Part shown: positions 1 through 11,636 of the stretch, piece by piece
How positions within the stretch are numbered: position 1 is the first letter of the stretch
How the letters are laid out: the number at the start of each line of letters is the position of its first letter
Assembly: GCA_903632075.3 (NCBI GenBank)
Contig: CAHIKZ030000388.1
Span: 23,501 to 87,500, forward strand
Direction: 5' to 3'
Origin: Acanthosepion pharaonis
Taxonomy: Eukaryota > Mollusca > Cephalopoda > Sepiida > Sepiidae
Length of the DNA stretch: 64,000 bases
Notes under the pieces: generated by a model
Database searches by the model: none
What the model was told of the DNA's origin: nothing
The model's input: only the letters and a program-made list of their open reading frames with translations
Made by a program: the position numbers and the translations under genes

Positions 1-855
1 TTGAAATTTAGTTTACATAAAATAGATGCAAATGTAATATCTTTATATTACAAAAGTAATCAAAAAGTAGTTTATTTATGAAAGTTGTTTAACTTTTCTG
101 CCCAAATTTCTGAAATTCAAACATTTATACATTAGGCCACTAGTTTTAACCTTCAATTGCAACATGAATAGGCCTTTAGTATAGAACATAATGCTCTAAA
201 GATATATAATAATAAAAATAGTGGTTATGAAATTGAAGGTGGGGGAATGTCAGTCTGCTGTTTATTAAATGTTTGTCTAATGCTGCATATGAATTTCAAA
301 AGTAAATTCTTTTTCTTAAGTAACACAGTTGGTCTGCTCAAAAAAAAAAAAAAAAAAAAATTGAAAGACTATTCGCACAGAACATGAAATACCTTGGTCA
401 GCTTATATAGAAAAAAATATCAGTTTCCAAATTATCACAATTTTTCTTGACTTATCAACATAGAAGGAAGAATATGTCATTATTTCAAAAAGAAAAAATT
501 ATTCTTTTTTCATATAATTGTAGTTTTTTTTTTTTTTTATAATTTCATGTTTAATTTAAGGCCCTTGCCAAAGACAGTTTTTACTTTTATGATAGACAAC
601 TACGAGTGGGCAGGCTCTCTTCCAAATTTAAAAGAATTCATTATTTTTCACAAAATTTCATATTATAGTTAAAAATGAACAGACAAACATTTTACAGAAA
701 GGAAGAAGAAAAAAAAACATATTCAACAGAATTAAAAAACGTTTTTCTCATCAATTGATTACACCTGAAAAATTATTGGTGTGAAATAATGAAGTTTTTA
801 TTTTATAAAAACTTAAGCAAATTCAATATTTTTTTTTTTAAGGGAGCAAGAAAAA

Positions 856-892
<37 letters not shown>

Positions 893-2043
893 ATAAATAA
901 ATAAGGACAGTAAAGTGAAAAATTTAAAAGTGAGATGGGTTTTGTATAAGGTGTTGCACACAGGCACCATGGAGGAATAGTAAAAAAAAAAAAAAAAATT
1001 TACAAAGATCCCATCTTAAAATATCAAGATCCTATGGTTAGACATGGAAAAAAAAAAATGTCAAAGTCACTTACAGTGTAGCCTCCAGGAGCCATTTTTT
1101 CTTTTTTTTAAAATTCTTTTGGGGGAAGTATTTTGGAGACAAATACAGCAGACAAGAAGTGATGCCTTTTGTTTGTAAATAAAAAAAAAAAGAAAACGGT
1201 ATCATGCAGTGTGCAGAATCAAACATTGGAATGAAAAGGGACAATTGGTCACAGCAGTTCATGACTTAGTGTTTTGTTTAGTTTCCTGTGCATATTAAAG
1301 TGTTAATTACAAGGGACTATATTTGAGAAAAAAAAAACAAAAAACATATCTGTCAATTGTTGACCAAGTCAGACCAAAATATATCAAGAAATTTGGTTTA
1401 AAAAGCTTCTTAGACACTGAATTAAAATATGCAGTTGCCATTAGCACATTTTACAGATGTGCTTCCACTCACTGGGCATTATGAGAACAATAACGAATTA
1501 TCTGGAGGAAGAACAAACAGGTTTAAATAGACATCTTTTTTTAAATATATATTCACGCGTTCATTCAAATTTATTCAGTTTCAGCCATTTTATTGCACTG
1601 AAGTTAAAAACTCTCCTTCCATTTTACTAAATTATGAACATGAGAAAAAGTTATTAAATATTTAAGCTCCATGCACAGTGACTAAATATATATTTTATTT
1701 ATTTATATAAATAAAGATTTACAAGGAAAAAGAGTACTTATATTTTACTGCTGTCTGCAACTAGAAATTTAATGTGGAGGCAAAATTAGTTAATATTACA
1801 AACACAATATCTATTGTTAGGGGTTGAATACTCATTCAAAAAAGACTTTTTAACCCACTTTGCATCCACATGAGAGTTCTGGTTGTGGGCAGCAGTAAAA
1901 TAATAAGTACTGTTTTTTTCCATGTATTCTGTTTGCTTAGTGTTTGTCACATTTCATATATTTAACATTGTTTGTAGTGTCTACAAACTTTGTCTATATA
2001 TATATTTTTTAATATATTTTCTGCTTATATATATGTAAATATA
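1..2043. other. AT-rich non-coding flank, no gene seen
   Basis: No open frame here resembles a protein. The stretch holds long homopolymers (A runs near 339-360 and 978-997, a T run near 858-887) and short TA runs. It lies far downstream of the minus-strand kinase gene, so it is flank or the far end of a very long 3' UTR; I cannot tell which. Confidence 0.5.
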
Positions 2044-2219
2044 AATATTTAATGAAAAACAGACCACTTTAAGGTACCATTACAATAATTTATTTCACCA
2101 AAATCCTTTTTAAAGGACTCTGGATCATCAGGTAACAATTCGGAGTCCTTTAAAAAGGATTTTGGTGAAATAAATTATTGTAATGGTACCTTAAAGTGGT
2201 CTGTTTTTCATTAAATATT
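2044..2219. repeat. Perfect or near-perfect 77-bp inverted repeat
   Basis: Positions 2044-2120 reappear as the reverse complement at 2143-2219 with a 22-base loop. I found no mismatch reading by eye. The left arm contains ACTTTAAGGTACC and the right arm GGTACCTTAAAGT. A transcript would fold into a long hairpin. No terminal duplication or transposase signature was recognised, so it is called a fold-back repeat only. Confidence 0.9.
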
Positions 2220-2298
2220 AGCTCTGTGTTCACATTGAGCTCTCAGGATTTCATCCTCCTTGGAATTACCCATTTGGTTTACCAAGTTCTTCGTAACT

Positions 2299-2300
<2 letters not shown>

Positions 2301-2333
<33 letters not shown>
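2301..2333. repeat. TA microsatellite
   Basis: Uninterrupted TA dinucleotides for about 33 bases. Confidence 0.95.
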
Positions 2334-2336
<3 letters not shown>

Positions 2337-2576
2337 TAGTGTGCAGCAGGTGCAATGGTCTTGGGTATCGATATTGAGTGGATTTCCAATCAAAGTGTAA
2401 AATAAAAATTTAGTTTATATTTAATTTGAATAAAGTATTTATTTCAGGTTTCATCTGTTTTTACATAACTAAAATGTCTTCCCATCTCTCATTTTTCAAT
2501 ACTAGGCCCCTCACCACTCGAGTCTCACAATCAAGGAGTTGGACCCAGGCATCACCAAACTACTGCACACATCACT

Positions 2577-2604
2577 AATATATATATATATATATATATA
2601 TATA
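2577..2604. repeat. TA microsatellite
   Basis: Uninterrupted TA dinucleotides for about 28 bases. Confidence 0.95.
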
Positions 2605-2841
2605 ATAAAGAAAAACAAAAGCTAGATAAGTTGCCTAAACCTAAAACTCTTACCCAGATACAGTCTTGAATAAAGACGACAATACTGAAAAAAAAAAGAA
2701 AAAAAGGCTTAAAAGTAAATTTAATTAGTCAGTTAAGTGCTTGAAGCCCGGATTGCCTAGACTGAACAAAAAATGCTCACTAACATTAAATCCTATGAAA
2801 GAATGTCTCTAGTCATAACTCGAGTTTCACACTCATGCAAT

Positions 2842-2843
<2 letters not shown>

Positions 2844-2887
<44 letters not shown>
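2844..2887. repeat. TA microsatellite
   Basis: Uninterrupted TA dinucleotides for about 44 bases. Confidence 0.95.
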
Positions 2888-2891
<4 letters not shown>

Positions 2892-3619
2892 CTTGTATTA
2901 ATCATACATGATAATTTCATATTCAGCAGTTGATCCATTATTGAAAAAATATGACAAGGCTGAAGGTAGCTATTTTGATAAGGCTGAAAATATAAGAGTC
3001 TACTCAGATTTTAAAATTTAATATTTTGTCAAAGGATTTTTTTTTCCTACTCATTTACAAAGAAAAATAAAGAAAAACCTTTTATACAAATATTTGATTA
3101 ATGAAAAAGAAATAATACTGTAGGTTATGATTAACTGAATAGAATATTTTATGAAATATTCAGAGCATTCATCAAATTGTCTACAAACATGGCTTATAAC
3201 CTTTTAAAAAGTTGAACTGAAAAGTTATCTTAAAACAACAAAATAGCTATAAATAATTTCCCCCAGAAGGGACTTCATACTCTTAGAAAGCAATTACGTC
3301 AATTCACATTGACAATTGAATCTATTTTTAAAATTATTAAGTAATTAAATAACAAATAAAAAAATAAAATAACTAAAACAAAGGACAGAATAATTTTATA
3401 TATATATATATATATAAAAATCATAAAATTCATCTTATAATTTTAAGACAAAATGAAATTAGCTAAACAATTAAATTCTAAGTAATCAATGATTGATTAA
3501 GAGTCATGAGTGATTTTGGTAATTATTATTCAGAACATTAAAGAAGGAAGTTACTTTGTTTATTTATAGGAATGTATCCATACAAGATAAAATCAAGTGA
3601 CCACTTATCTACCAACAGA
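2888..3619. other. AT-rich non-coding DNA, no gene seen
   Basis: Only short, low-complexity frames and one small TA run near 3398-3415. No repeat family recognised. Confidence 0.4.
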
Positions 3620-3860
3620 TTTTTTGACTATATTCTTCACTAGCAGGGATACTTGGCATTGCCTGGTTACTATATCAAAATAACACCAGTAATATATAAA
3701 TTCATGATTAACAATATTTTCTGTCTGTCTGAATCTCTGAGATGAGGAGTTTATACCATTTACATGTGGACTATTATCCTCATCTTTGTTATTGTTATCA
3801 CAACGTTTCAGCTGCTGTGCCCTCCGGCCTTCATCAGATGTATGTCAGTTTAGGCAACCT
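3620..3860 (-). repeat. Dispersed repeat end with GATGAAGGCC...GAAACGTT motif
   Basis: Read on the minus strand, this starts near 3845 with CTGATGAAGGCC, then a short hairpin region, then GCTGAAACGTTGTGA. The same motif recurs at about 20230-20275, 52395-52445 and 52700-52745. It marks a dispersed element whose full limits are unclear. The motif loosely recalls a hammerhead ribozyme core (see findings), but I do not claim activity. Confidence 0.45.
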
Positions 3861-4539
3861 ACAGAGAAATTCAAACAATATTCTGTTGTAGTCTACTTTA
3901 ATATTTTTTTTCCTACATTTTATGTATAATTTATTTATTCTTCTTGTTACTGTGCAATGCACAATGAAATTGGTCAGCAGACCCCAGGTGTACCAACATA
4001 CACATGCAACACAAATGTAAACAAATATACACTCCTCATCAAATGAAGAATAGTACATTTAAAATATGTTGGAAATTGTCAGTGTTCAACAGTGTTCATT
4101 TTACACAGGGCCCAAGGGTAAAAGCTGTCCTTCAAGTAGTTTTTCCTAGAACTAACAGAACTAAAACATTGCCCTGGGGGTAACAGGTCAAACAGGTGAC
4201 ATCCGGCATGTGTGCCAACTTTCATTGTTTTTAGACAACAAGAATTAGAAATGACTTTTAAGGAAGGGCAGCAAGCAGCCAATTATTTTCTGGGCAATAT
4301 CAGTAATCCTTCGAAGGGCTCTCTTGTCTGCTGCTAAGCAGCTGGCCTACCAAACAGTGATGCCAGCACGTGCACATCAATAAACAAATTCAGGACATTA
4401 TTTCTTTTCATTCTCAATGTAATTTTTTGCCACTGTGTAGTGATATGTAAATGACTCCCTAATTAGCATAGCTAAGGCATAGAGACTATATAAGCGCCCA
4501 AGGCAGTAAGATTAGATCATCTCTCAGTATGCCAATATC

Positions 4540-4715
4540 GTTTACTAGCCAGCAGAGGGGTTTATTGCTGGCACCTGAGGCATCCCCAAAATGAGGAAGT
4601 GCTGAGGGGGCTTGAGAATTTTTCTATGGTACTGCTAATAAAAAATTTAAACTCGACCTTGTGTCACATGGCATTGAGACATGGGTATGTGGCTAAATAC
4701 CCCCTCGGTATGCAA
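4540..4715 (+). repeat. SINE-like structured repeat (CCTTGTGTCACA family)
   Basis: GC-richer block with the palindromic motif GAGGCATCCC, then AATTTTTCT, then AAACTCGACCTTGTG and GGCTAAATACC. It shares order and motifs with 44815-45010 and more distantly with 40985-41240 and 45690-45900. The copy number and body length suggest a SINE. I could not place a clear pol III promoter in this copy. Confidence 0.5.
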
Positions 4716-4894
4716 GAAAAATGATTACTGCTAGATTGATAAAATATAAGGAAATCAAACTTTATAACACACTGTTTATTTTTTTTAAATTAATAAAAAA
4801 TTATAAAATTCATTTAAGAAGTTATAGAGTTCATTCATTCACCACAACATCGTTTATTTTTAAAAAAAAATAATTAAATGACATTTAATGTATT

Positions 4895-5240
4895 TTTTTT
4901 AAAATCATTTCACCTCATGCAAGACAATAAAGCCACTAGGATGCAAGGGGTTACTGAGCGTGAAAGAATATGAGAAAAACTACTATTAAGGAAAGAAGAC
5001 AATAAAAAAAACAAGAATTAAAACAGAAAATAACAATTGACATTGCATTTAAATCTTTGAAGATCAAACTTGACTGGAAAGCAAGAAGCTGGAAGAGAGT
5101 CCCACAAGTGAGAAGTGTGAGAAAAGAAAATGTTAGCATAGGACTTGCGGTTACATCAAGTCAATTCAACTATAAAAGAATGAGATCTTGCTGCCAATCT
5201 AGTACTACACTTAAATTCATAAAGTTTAGGTACCTAATAA
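4895..5240 (-). mobile_element. LINE 3' end fragment (RT C-terminus plus 3' UTR)
   Basis: On the minus strand this reads through a broken C-terminal reverse-transcriptase region ending in a frame with a LWNSLPAS-like stretch, as in CR1/jockey-type LINE ends. A 3' end follows near AGTAACCCCTTGCATCC...GAGGTGAAATGATTT. The same block is at 5265-5590 (minus) and 62380-62715 (plus). Frames are shifted and stopped, so it is dead. Confidence 0.6.
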
Positions 5241-5264
5241 AAAGATTAAAGATTAAGGAAAGAT

Positions 5265-5590
5265 TATCAGAACAATTAACCTCAAAGCCACTAAGACACA
5301 CACACACACACACACACAAAAAAAAAACATTATTAAGGAGAGAGAATGATAAAAGAACAGGAATTAAGAAGACAGAAGATAACGATTGACATTGCATCTA
5401 AATTTTTTAAAGATCAACCTTGATTGGAAAGCAATAACCTGAAAGAGTCCCACAGGTGAGAAAGGTGAGAGAAGAAACTCTTAGCATAGAACTTATGGTT
5501 ACACCTAGTCATTTCAACTGTAAAATGATGAGACCTTGCTACTAATCTAGTATGACACTTAAATTCATAAAGTCTAGATACCATAGCAGT
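5265..5590 (-). mobile_element. Second LINE 3' end fragment, tandem to the previous
   Basis: Clearly homologous to 4895-5240 over GATTGACATTGCAT, AAAGATCAACCTTGA and the CATAAAGTCTAG boundary. A CA microsatellite (about 5296-5320) has grown in the middle. Two copies in the same orientation, 30 bases apart, suggest a local duplication or two nested insertions. Confidence 0.55.
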
Positions 5591-5852
5591 GTTGAGGGAG
5601 ACAAAAGTTATCTCCCTTTGCCTAACCCTTTAAAAAGCTAAAAATAGATATATAGATAGTCACATAAACTGCCCGAGGGATCATTAGCTGCGAAAGTCAA
5701 ACATTCTCTTTGGTTCCTAGCAGTCAAACTAGAAAGACGTACTTATTCAGGCTCGTGACAATCAACATAAGATGAGTAAAAAAGATTACTTTTTTTTTTC
5801 AGATATCAAATCTCTTACAAAAACACATACACACCTTGTATGAACATTTCAG

Positions 5853-5854
<2 letters not shown>

Positions 5855-5906
<52 letters not shown>
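5855..5906. repeat. TA microsatellite
   Basis: Uninterrupted TA dinucleotides for about 52 bases. Confidence 0.95.
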
Positions 5907-5909
<3 letters not shown>

Positions 5910-5989
5910 TGTCTGCGTGCAATCTATGGAGTTAAGCTTCAAGATAGGACATCTAACGTAGACCTATTTAACAGGTGTAATATTCGAGA

Positions 5990-6384
5990 CTTATCATACA
6001 ATCTCAGTTACGATGGACAGGTCATGTCTTGAGAAGATCCTAATGTACAGTCAGTTAGATCAGGGCTTCAGGAATGTAGGACACCCATGGCTAAGATACA
6101 AAGACAAGCTGGAAAGCAACTTGTCAGCAGTCAATATACCACATAACACCCTTGAGCGCTTAGCTTTGGAGCGGGTAGAATGGAGATCAACGTGTTTTAG
6201 TGGACTCAGCATTTTTCAATCTACTTGTCTAAATCATCAAGAAGTGAGAGCAAGATCTAAAAGGTCAGCCAATCTAACAGTGATCTCATCTCACAATCCT
6301 CACACTTGCTCCATATGTGGCCTCCTTTGTAAATCACTAGCGGGTCTTAAATGCTACTTAAGATTATCGCACAAACTTTCATAA
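5990..6384 (+). pseudogene. LINE reverse-transcriptase C-terminal relic with C2H2 finger
   Basis: The frame from 6013 gives about 123 residues containing LDQGFRNVGHPWLRYKDKLE and VEWRSTCFSG, and ends in a C2H2-type finger (CSICGLLCKS...LRLSHK). Just upstream, in the neighbouring frame at 6008, is LRWTGHVLRRS. This order (RWTGHVLR, RYKD, WR, terminal C2H2 finger) is typical of the C-terminal tail of endonuclease/reverse-transcriptase LINE proteins common in invertebrates. The frameshift between LRWTGHV and LDQGF and the missing RT domain show it is a 5'-truncated, dead copy. The ATG at 6013 is incidental. Confidence 0.75.
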
Positions 6385-6544
6385 CTGAATCAATAAGCTG
6401 TCAGATCCTCATACGTTGAAACTGACGGGAGAGTCCATTATTATTATTATTATATATATATTCAGTTGCTGTTATATGAAGACTTATGTGGTTATTTTAA
6501 ACTTTTTTTATGTGTTTATGTTGTATTGCTATTTGCTTTGTTAA

Positions 6545-6775
6545 TTAATCCAATAGCACATTTTCTTGCACAACAGCTGAAAGTTCATCAGAACAATTAC
6601 TGTGAAAGTATTTATAGAAAAGGTGCAGGGAAGCTATGTTACAGTGATGGGAAAGGAACTGAAGCCAAGATGTCAGATAATGACCGATAACATTGCAGAT
6701 TCTTCTATGGATTTTATTAAGAATCTCTAAATATATAACAAGAAATCGAACAAGATGTGGCAGCAATATTCAAAG
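6545..6775 (-). pseudogene. LINE RT C-terminal relic
   Basis: Minus-strand frame with EILNKIHRRICNVIG, then LFYKYFHSNCSDEL. The same arrangement, LNKIQRRICNIIG then LFYKYF, occurs in the plus-strand LINE at 61990-62150, so both belong to one family. The pattern matches the post-RT segment of CR1/jockey-like LINEs, with the usual order LDRVQKR..IG then LFYRYY. No RT catalytic motif is present; truncated. Confidence 0.65.
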
Positions 6776-7268
6776 CATGAACGAATGGTAGACTTATAAA
6801 TATGATAGATATTGCATTCTGGAGAGAAAAAATGTCTAGCACAATATAGTGGACCAACTTTCTCAACTGCAGACTTAGAAATTGATTCAATATACACTTT
6901 TCACTTCATGTTAGTCCGAAGAGGCACAATGAGCCACTCTCCTGGAGGTTAGCATCAGCCATGCTGATTGAATGTGAAAAGGGTTCTCTCAGGTGATTAA
7001 AAGAGAGTATTGTTTATATAAATCCTTTATCAAGAAAAAATTAAAGAAAATTTTACAATTTGTAACCATGCCACTGTTCTTTAAATAAATAATGATGTCA
7101 AGTTTGAATTGTAAACACTAAAATATCAGTCATTTTTTTTCTTTTTTTTTTTTTCAATATTTTCTATTACATTTGCTTTAATTAACAGATATCTTTTCTT
7201 ATATGAAGAATACAGAATAAAATAAGGATGGCTTACCAAAATCTTCTTCAGAACATTCTGAATCAGAA

Positions 7269-7269
7269 T

Positions 7270-7311
<42 letters not shown>
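7269..7311. repeat. CA/TA compound microsatellite
   Basis: CA repeats running into about 16 TA dinucleotides. Confidence 0.9.
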
Positions 7312-7314
<3 letters not shown>

Positions 7315-7371
7315 TAAGGGTCCAAATATTGCAGTTTTGGAGTTTATATTTGGCACACACATACACACACT

Positions 7372-7545
7372 GATAGGAGTAGATAGGTTTGCCTATTGCC
7401 CAGTTCAAACTCCTTCACTTACTTTTAAATAGGAGTAGAAGTTTAGCCCATACATCCTGTTTAGGACTGGGTTTCTAGTTCTTTCTCCTAAAGTATTCTC
7501 ATTCTCTTTCACTCTTAGTAACCCCTTGGATCTAAGGACGGATTA
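7372..7545 (+). repeat. Dispersed repeat 'GGAGTAGATAGG', 5' portion
   Basis: Begins with GGAGTAGATAGGTTTGCC, then CCAGTTCAAACTCC, CCTGTTTAGGACTGGG and AGTAACCCCTTGGATC. Sister copies are at 8940-9085, 9135-9335, 19600-19770 and 44440-44580 (minus). The complete copy at 9135-9335 ends like the LINE 3' ends of this window, so the family is either a LINE 3' UTR or a SINE sharing that tail. Confidence 0.6.
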
Positions 7546-7859
7546 TCATCTATTGAGACCCATAGGCAAATGAAATTACGGGTTGGTTCTCAGGCAGAGG
7601 CACCCTCTAACTTGCCCACACCTGTCTTGAATATTTTTTACTTGGGATATATTTTAGAAAGATTTAGCTTTAGTAAACTTATTGAAAATCTTTAAATAAA
7701 CTAAAATATCTATCTTTTGTGTGTCAATAAAAAAAATATTCTTTAAGAAATACCATTATTTTACTATTTATTTGCAACAAAATTAGCACATATTTCAGCA
7801 CAACTGTAAAAAAAACAAAAAAAAAAAACAGATTTTTCATAAACAGCATTATAACAATA

Positions 7860-8155
7860 AAGCAATTAAAATAAATACGAGTTTGTTGTATTGATATCAT
7901 TTAAGTTTATGAAACTATTTAGAAGTTATAACATCTAGAAAATTAAAATCACTGCTTCCTAGATTTGAACATTCTGAACTAAAATCAAATATGTTATCTA
8001 CTTGAAACACAATGGCACAAACTAAAACATTCTTTTCCTTGCTTTACTTCATGCAAAGTCAAATATGTTTTTCATATTGACAGCATTTCAGTTTATGAAA
8101 TTATTTAGAAGTTATAACATCTAGAAAATTAAAAACATTGCTTTCTAAAAGCTTG
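7860..8155. repeat. Tandem duplication, about 186-bp period
   Basis: AAGTTATAACATCTAG with flanking TTTATGAAACTATTTAG occurs near 7908-7945 and again near 8094-8130. Two diverged units; not coding. Confidence 0.6.
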
Positions 8156-8290
8156 TGGGATCCCTAAGGCTGCAGCCTACATTAGCATAAAGGAAAATCT
8201 GGCCTTGGGCCCCAGGCTGCAGCCTATACTATCTTAAGGGATATTCTGGCCCTGGGACCTAGGCTGCTGCCTATACTAGCCTAAAGGATA
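8155..8290. repeat. Three-unit tandem repeat (GGCTGCAGCCTA)
   Basis: GGCTGCAGCCTACATTAG, GGCTGCAGCCTATACTAT and GGCTGCTGCCTATACTAG recur at roughly 60-base spacing, separated by a block ending in CTGGCC. The core GGCTGCAGCC is itself palindromic. Confidence 0.65.
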
Positions 8291-8299
8291 ATACATCCC

Positions 8300-8362
8300 T
8301 GCTTGTATCTTAGTGGCATTGTCACCTTCTTGGGGTGAAATGATTAAAAAAAAAATAAAAAA
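8300..8362 (+). repeat. Detached 3' tail of the LINE/SINE family
   Basis: Carries CTTAGTGGCATTGTCACC...GGGGTGAAATGATT followed by an A-rich tail, the same 3' terminus as 9290-9335. It may be the displaced end of the 7372-7545 copy. Confidence 0.5.
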
Positions 8363-8776
8363 AGAGTATACACCCTTTATTATAGAATGGATTTCTACTC
8401 ACTAACTTGGTATAACTTTTAGTCCTACTAAGTCTATTGACTTGAATGTATAAATTCTTATAAAGAAAGTGGGAGAGTAATTTCCATTCATAATGTCCTG
8501 ATGTGATTATTAATCAAATATTGATATTGTACAAGCATTTTTTAATATGAAAATAGCTCTTATGTTCATATCATTCAAGAGACAAATACATATGAGCTAT
8601 AAATAATTCTTGTGTAAATTAGGAAACATTTTAGGATCAAGTAAAAGGCTTCCAGTAGACACAACAATGGTGAGCGGTATATTAAAAATTTAAAAAGAAT
8701 TTGGCACTAATTAAATAAGCTGATTGATTACTAAAAGATAAGGAAAGATTTTCCAAGGAATTTTGAGGTTAGTAAT

Positions 8777-9775
8777 TTGTCAGAATCAAAAAATATTTAT
8801 TTATTTTTTATTTTTTTATCAGTTTAGAAGAGGGGTTCTGCTTATAACATTGAAACAGTGTCAAATCTATCCATGACTTTTACAGAGTTATCTGCACTTA
8901 GTTTTTTTTTTAAATTTTATTTACAAGGAGGTACCTTGATAATAGGAGTAGATAGGTTCGTCTGTCGTCTGGTTCACACTCCTCCCTGGGCTTTTGAGCA
9001 GGAGTAGAGGTTTCTCTCTTCTTTCCTGTTTAGGATTAGTTTTCTGGTTCTTTCTAAAGTCTACTTCCACTCTATACTTCTAACATCTCTGCATAAACTT
9101 TGAAAATTTATTTACTATGTATTTTTTCTCGATAGGTCTAGATAGGTTCATCTATTGTCCAGTTCACACTCCTCCCCAGTCTTTTGAACAGGAGTAGAAC
9201 TTTATTCCTTGTTTCCTGTTTAGGATTGGGTTTCTGCTTCCTTCTAAAATCTTTTTATTTTCTTTCAGTCCCAGTAGCCCCTTGCATCTTAGTGGTATTA
9301 TCACCTTGCTTGAGGTGAAATGATTAAAAAAAAAAAATTCACATCATTGATATCTTCATAGTTTTAAAAAGTTTTCTCATGTAAATTTTTGTCCTTTAAT
9401 TAAAAATGTGGCACTATTTTAATAAAAATGTATACATCTGTTTGCTCTTTAATAGCACAAAATCTTTTTGTAAAAAATAAGAAAAAGTAATATTTTGCTT
9501 CTTAAAAATATTCTCTTTAAATATAAACATGTATATATCCGTTTGTTCTTTAGTTAAAAAAAACATTTTTTGCAAAATATAAAAAAGTGTTTTCATCTGC
9601 AGATGTCAATGAGATAAGCAGCTTCAAATTTGACATTTGTAAACAGTTAGGTTCTGATAACTCTGTAAAAAGTCAGGGATCGATTTGACATTATCAATGT
9701 TATGAAAACAGGACCTCACTTGTAATAACAAGTAAATATTTTTTGATTCTGACAAATGCTGGGGATTGAGGGAGG
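8777..9775. repeat. 1-kb element bounded by ~125-bp inverted repeats
   Basis: Positions about 8777-8905 (TTTGTCAGAATCAAAAAATA ... TTACAGAGTTATCTG) recur in reverse complement at about 9652-9775. The enclosed DNA holds two copies of the GGAGTAGATAGG repeat (8940-9085 and 9135-9335, the latter with a full 3' tail and A run) and a local duplication at 9414-9596. Either a fold-back element has been invaded by retroposons, or two copies of one repeat landed in opposite orientation. Confidence 0.55.
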
Positions 9776-9779
9776 TCTA

Positions 9780-11636
9780 AAAAATGCTAGTCTACAAAAA
9801 AAATTATTTCCCAAAAGACTTTCTCATTTTTATACCCTGTCTACTTAAGTAGTGTCAAGTTTTTTCGGGTTTTTTTATATGCTGCTTAATTTCTAATTAC
9901 ATACATAATATGGTATTCTGTTTGCTGCCATTGTAGGAGGTAAGAGGCAAATGTATGTGTAGCACTCTTAAATTAACTTCCATAAGAACTTGAAAGTGAC
10001 ACTGACTTTCACACATAATTATGCTGACAGAGCCTATTTTTTAAAGGCCCTGGTAGAGAAGGAAAGAAAAAAAAAATGTAAATTTTTGACGCCTTCCATC
10101 ATTTATTTGGCATTCGCCTGAAAGTGCAAGGGAATGGTGGAAATAGGTGAATAGAAATTAAATAAATCTATGAACGTGGTGTAATCGATCTTTAGGAGGA
10201 GCAAGGAAAAACGTTTAAACGATCAAATTTTTCTGTAAAATAATTGCAAGGGCAATTCAAGGGAGATAATTCATGTTGGGCAAAATGGAAGTCATTGAAA
10301 AAAAAAAATCCAACTTGCCTCCATCATGAATGAAGTTGGGATATTTTCAAATTGGCCTTAAAAACAAAGGCAGTATAAAACGCTGCAAAGGGATGCAGCT
10401 AATATACAGAAAACAAATTTATCTATGCATATATATATCTATATCTATGTTACATATCTGTTGTTACATTCATGAGTGTATATATTTATATATTACATGC
10501 TAACAAAAATTTGCATTTATACAAGAAAAACATTAAAATTGGATAAATGCATAGCATCACAAACATTGAAAAAAATCTAAATGGGCGGGCAACCTTGGAA
10601 AGAAAAATTAATGGGGAAAATAACAATGATATTTTAATTTTTATTGGTAACAATAAAACTCAAGTCCATTTTGTAAATGAACAGGAAATTCCATTTATAT
10701 TAAATATCCATGAAGAAGAAGAAAGAAAAACAGTGTATTTGCTTATGGATTGTGTGGCAATTAAAATTCAATAGAGAGCCACTGACAATTAGTTAAACAA
10801 GATCTTTTTTTTTTTTTTTTCTTTAAAACCATTTAGTTTTGCTTTTTAAAACACTGAAACTTAAATGAAAAAATTTCCCATTCAATTTTAAAATTTTTTT
10901 TTTACCATTTCGTGATTCACTAATTCTAATTGTAGGCTGGAATTTATCTAATTTTCACAAAAATATCTCATGAAGGATGTGATGTAGGTAATACATAGGC
11001 AAGACAAATGTCAAGTGGGCCAGGTCATGTTTGGAAGATATGATATGGCTAGCAAAACAGACATGACTTCAGATTCAAAAGTATGAAGAATAATTTTTTT
11101 TCAGTCTGGCAGGCCACTTATTTGCATAATTTTGTCACAGATATTTTTTCAAATTATTTAATTTTCATGACTCTAAAGACTAAATTCATTTTGCGAGTAG
11201 GACTGCTAAAATAAATAATTACACTGAAAAAAATGTCTGAAATATTTAGGATCATATATAAGCAAAAGAGTCCAATTAAAAAAGTTACATGCACAAATTT
11301 TAACATTTTCATTTTAAATTAAAATGAAGAGTTCTGAGGGACTTCTTGCTAAAAAAAAACAAAACAAAAAAACAACTTTTCATTCCAATTTTACAATCCT
11401 TTCCAGATATTTGGTGCCTTTTGATTTCTGTTGAGTTATTAAATTCTTTGACATTTTTTTCCAAACTTTTTTGCCCCAAAGCAAGTAATCCTTTTTTTAA
11501 CCATAAAAACAAAATTACAGTGACTAAAGACTTACATTAATTACTATGAATAATGAAAAAAAAAAAAGAGATAATCAATTAAAATTAAAAACAGTGATTT
11601 TATCATATCAAAAAAAAAATCAATTTGTGGATATTT
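9780..11636. other. AT-rich non-coding DNA, no gene seen
   Basis: Nothing resembling a known protein or repeat. A 75-codon open frame at 10547-10774 has low-complexity Asn/Glu-rich content, no homology I recognise and no splice or promoter context, so it is not called. Confidence 0.4.

Noticed and set aside
10547..10774. 75-codon plus-strand frame
   Set aside because: Low-complexity Asn/Glu/Lys content, no homology recognised, no splice or promoter context.
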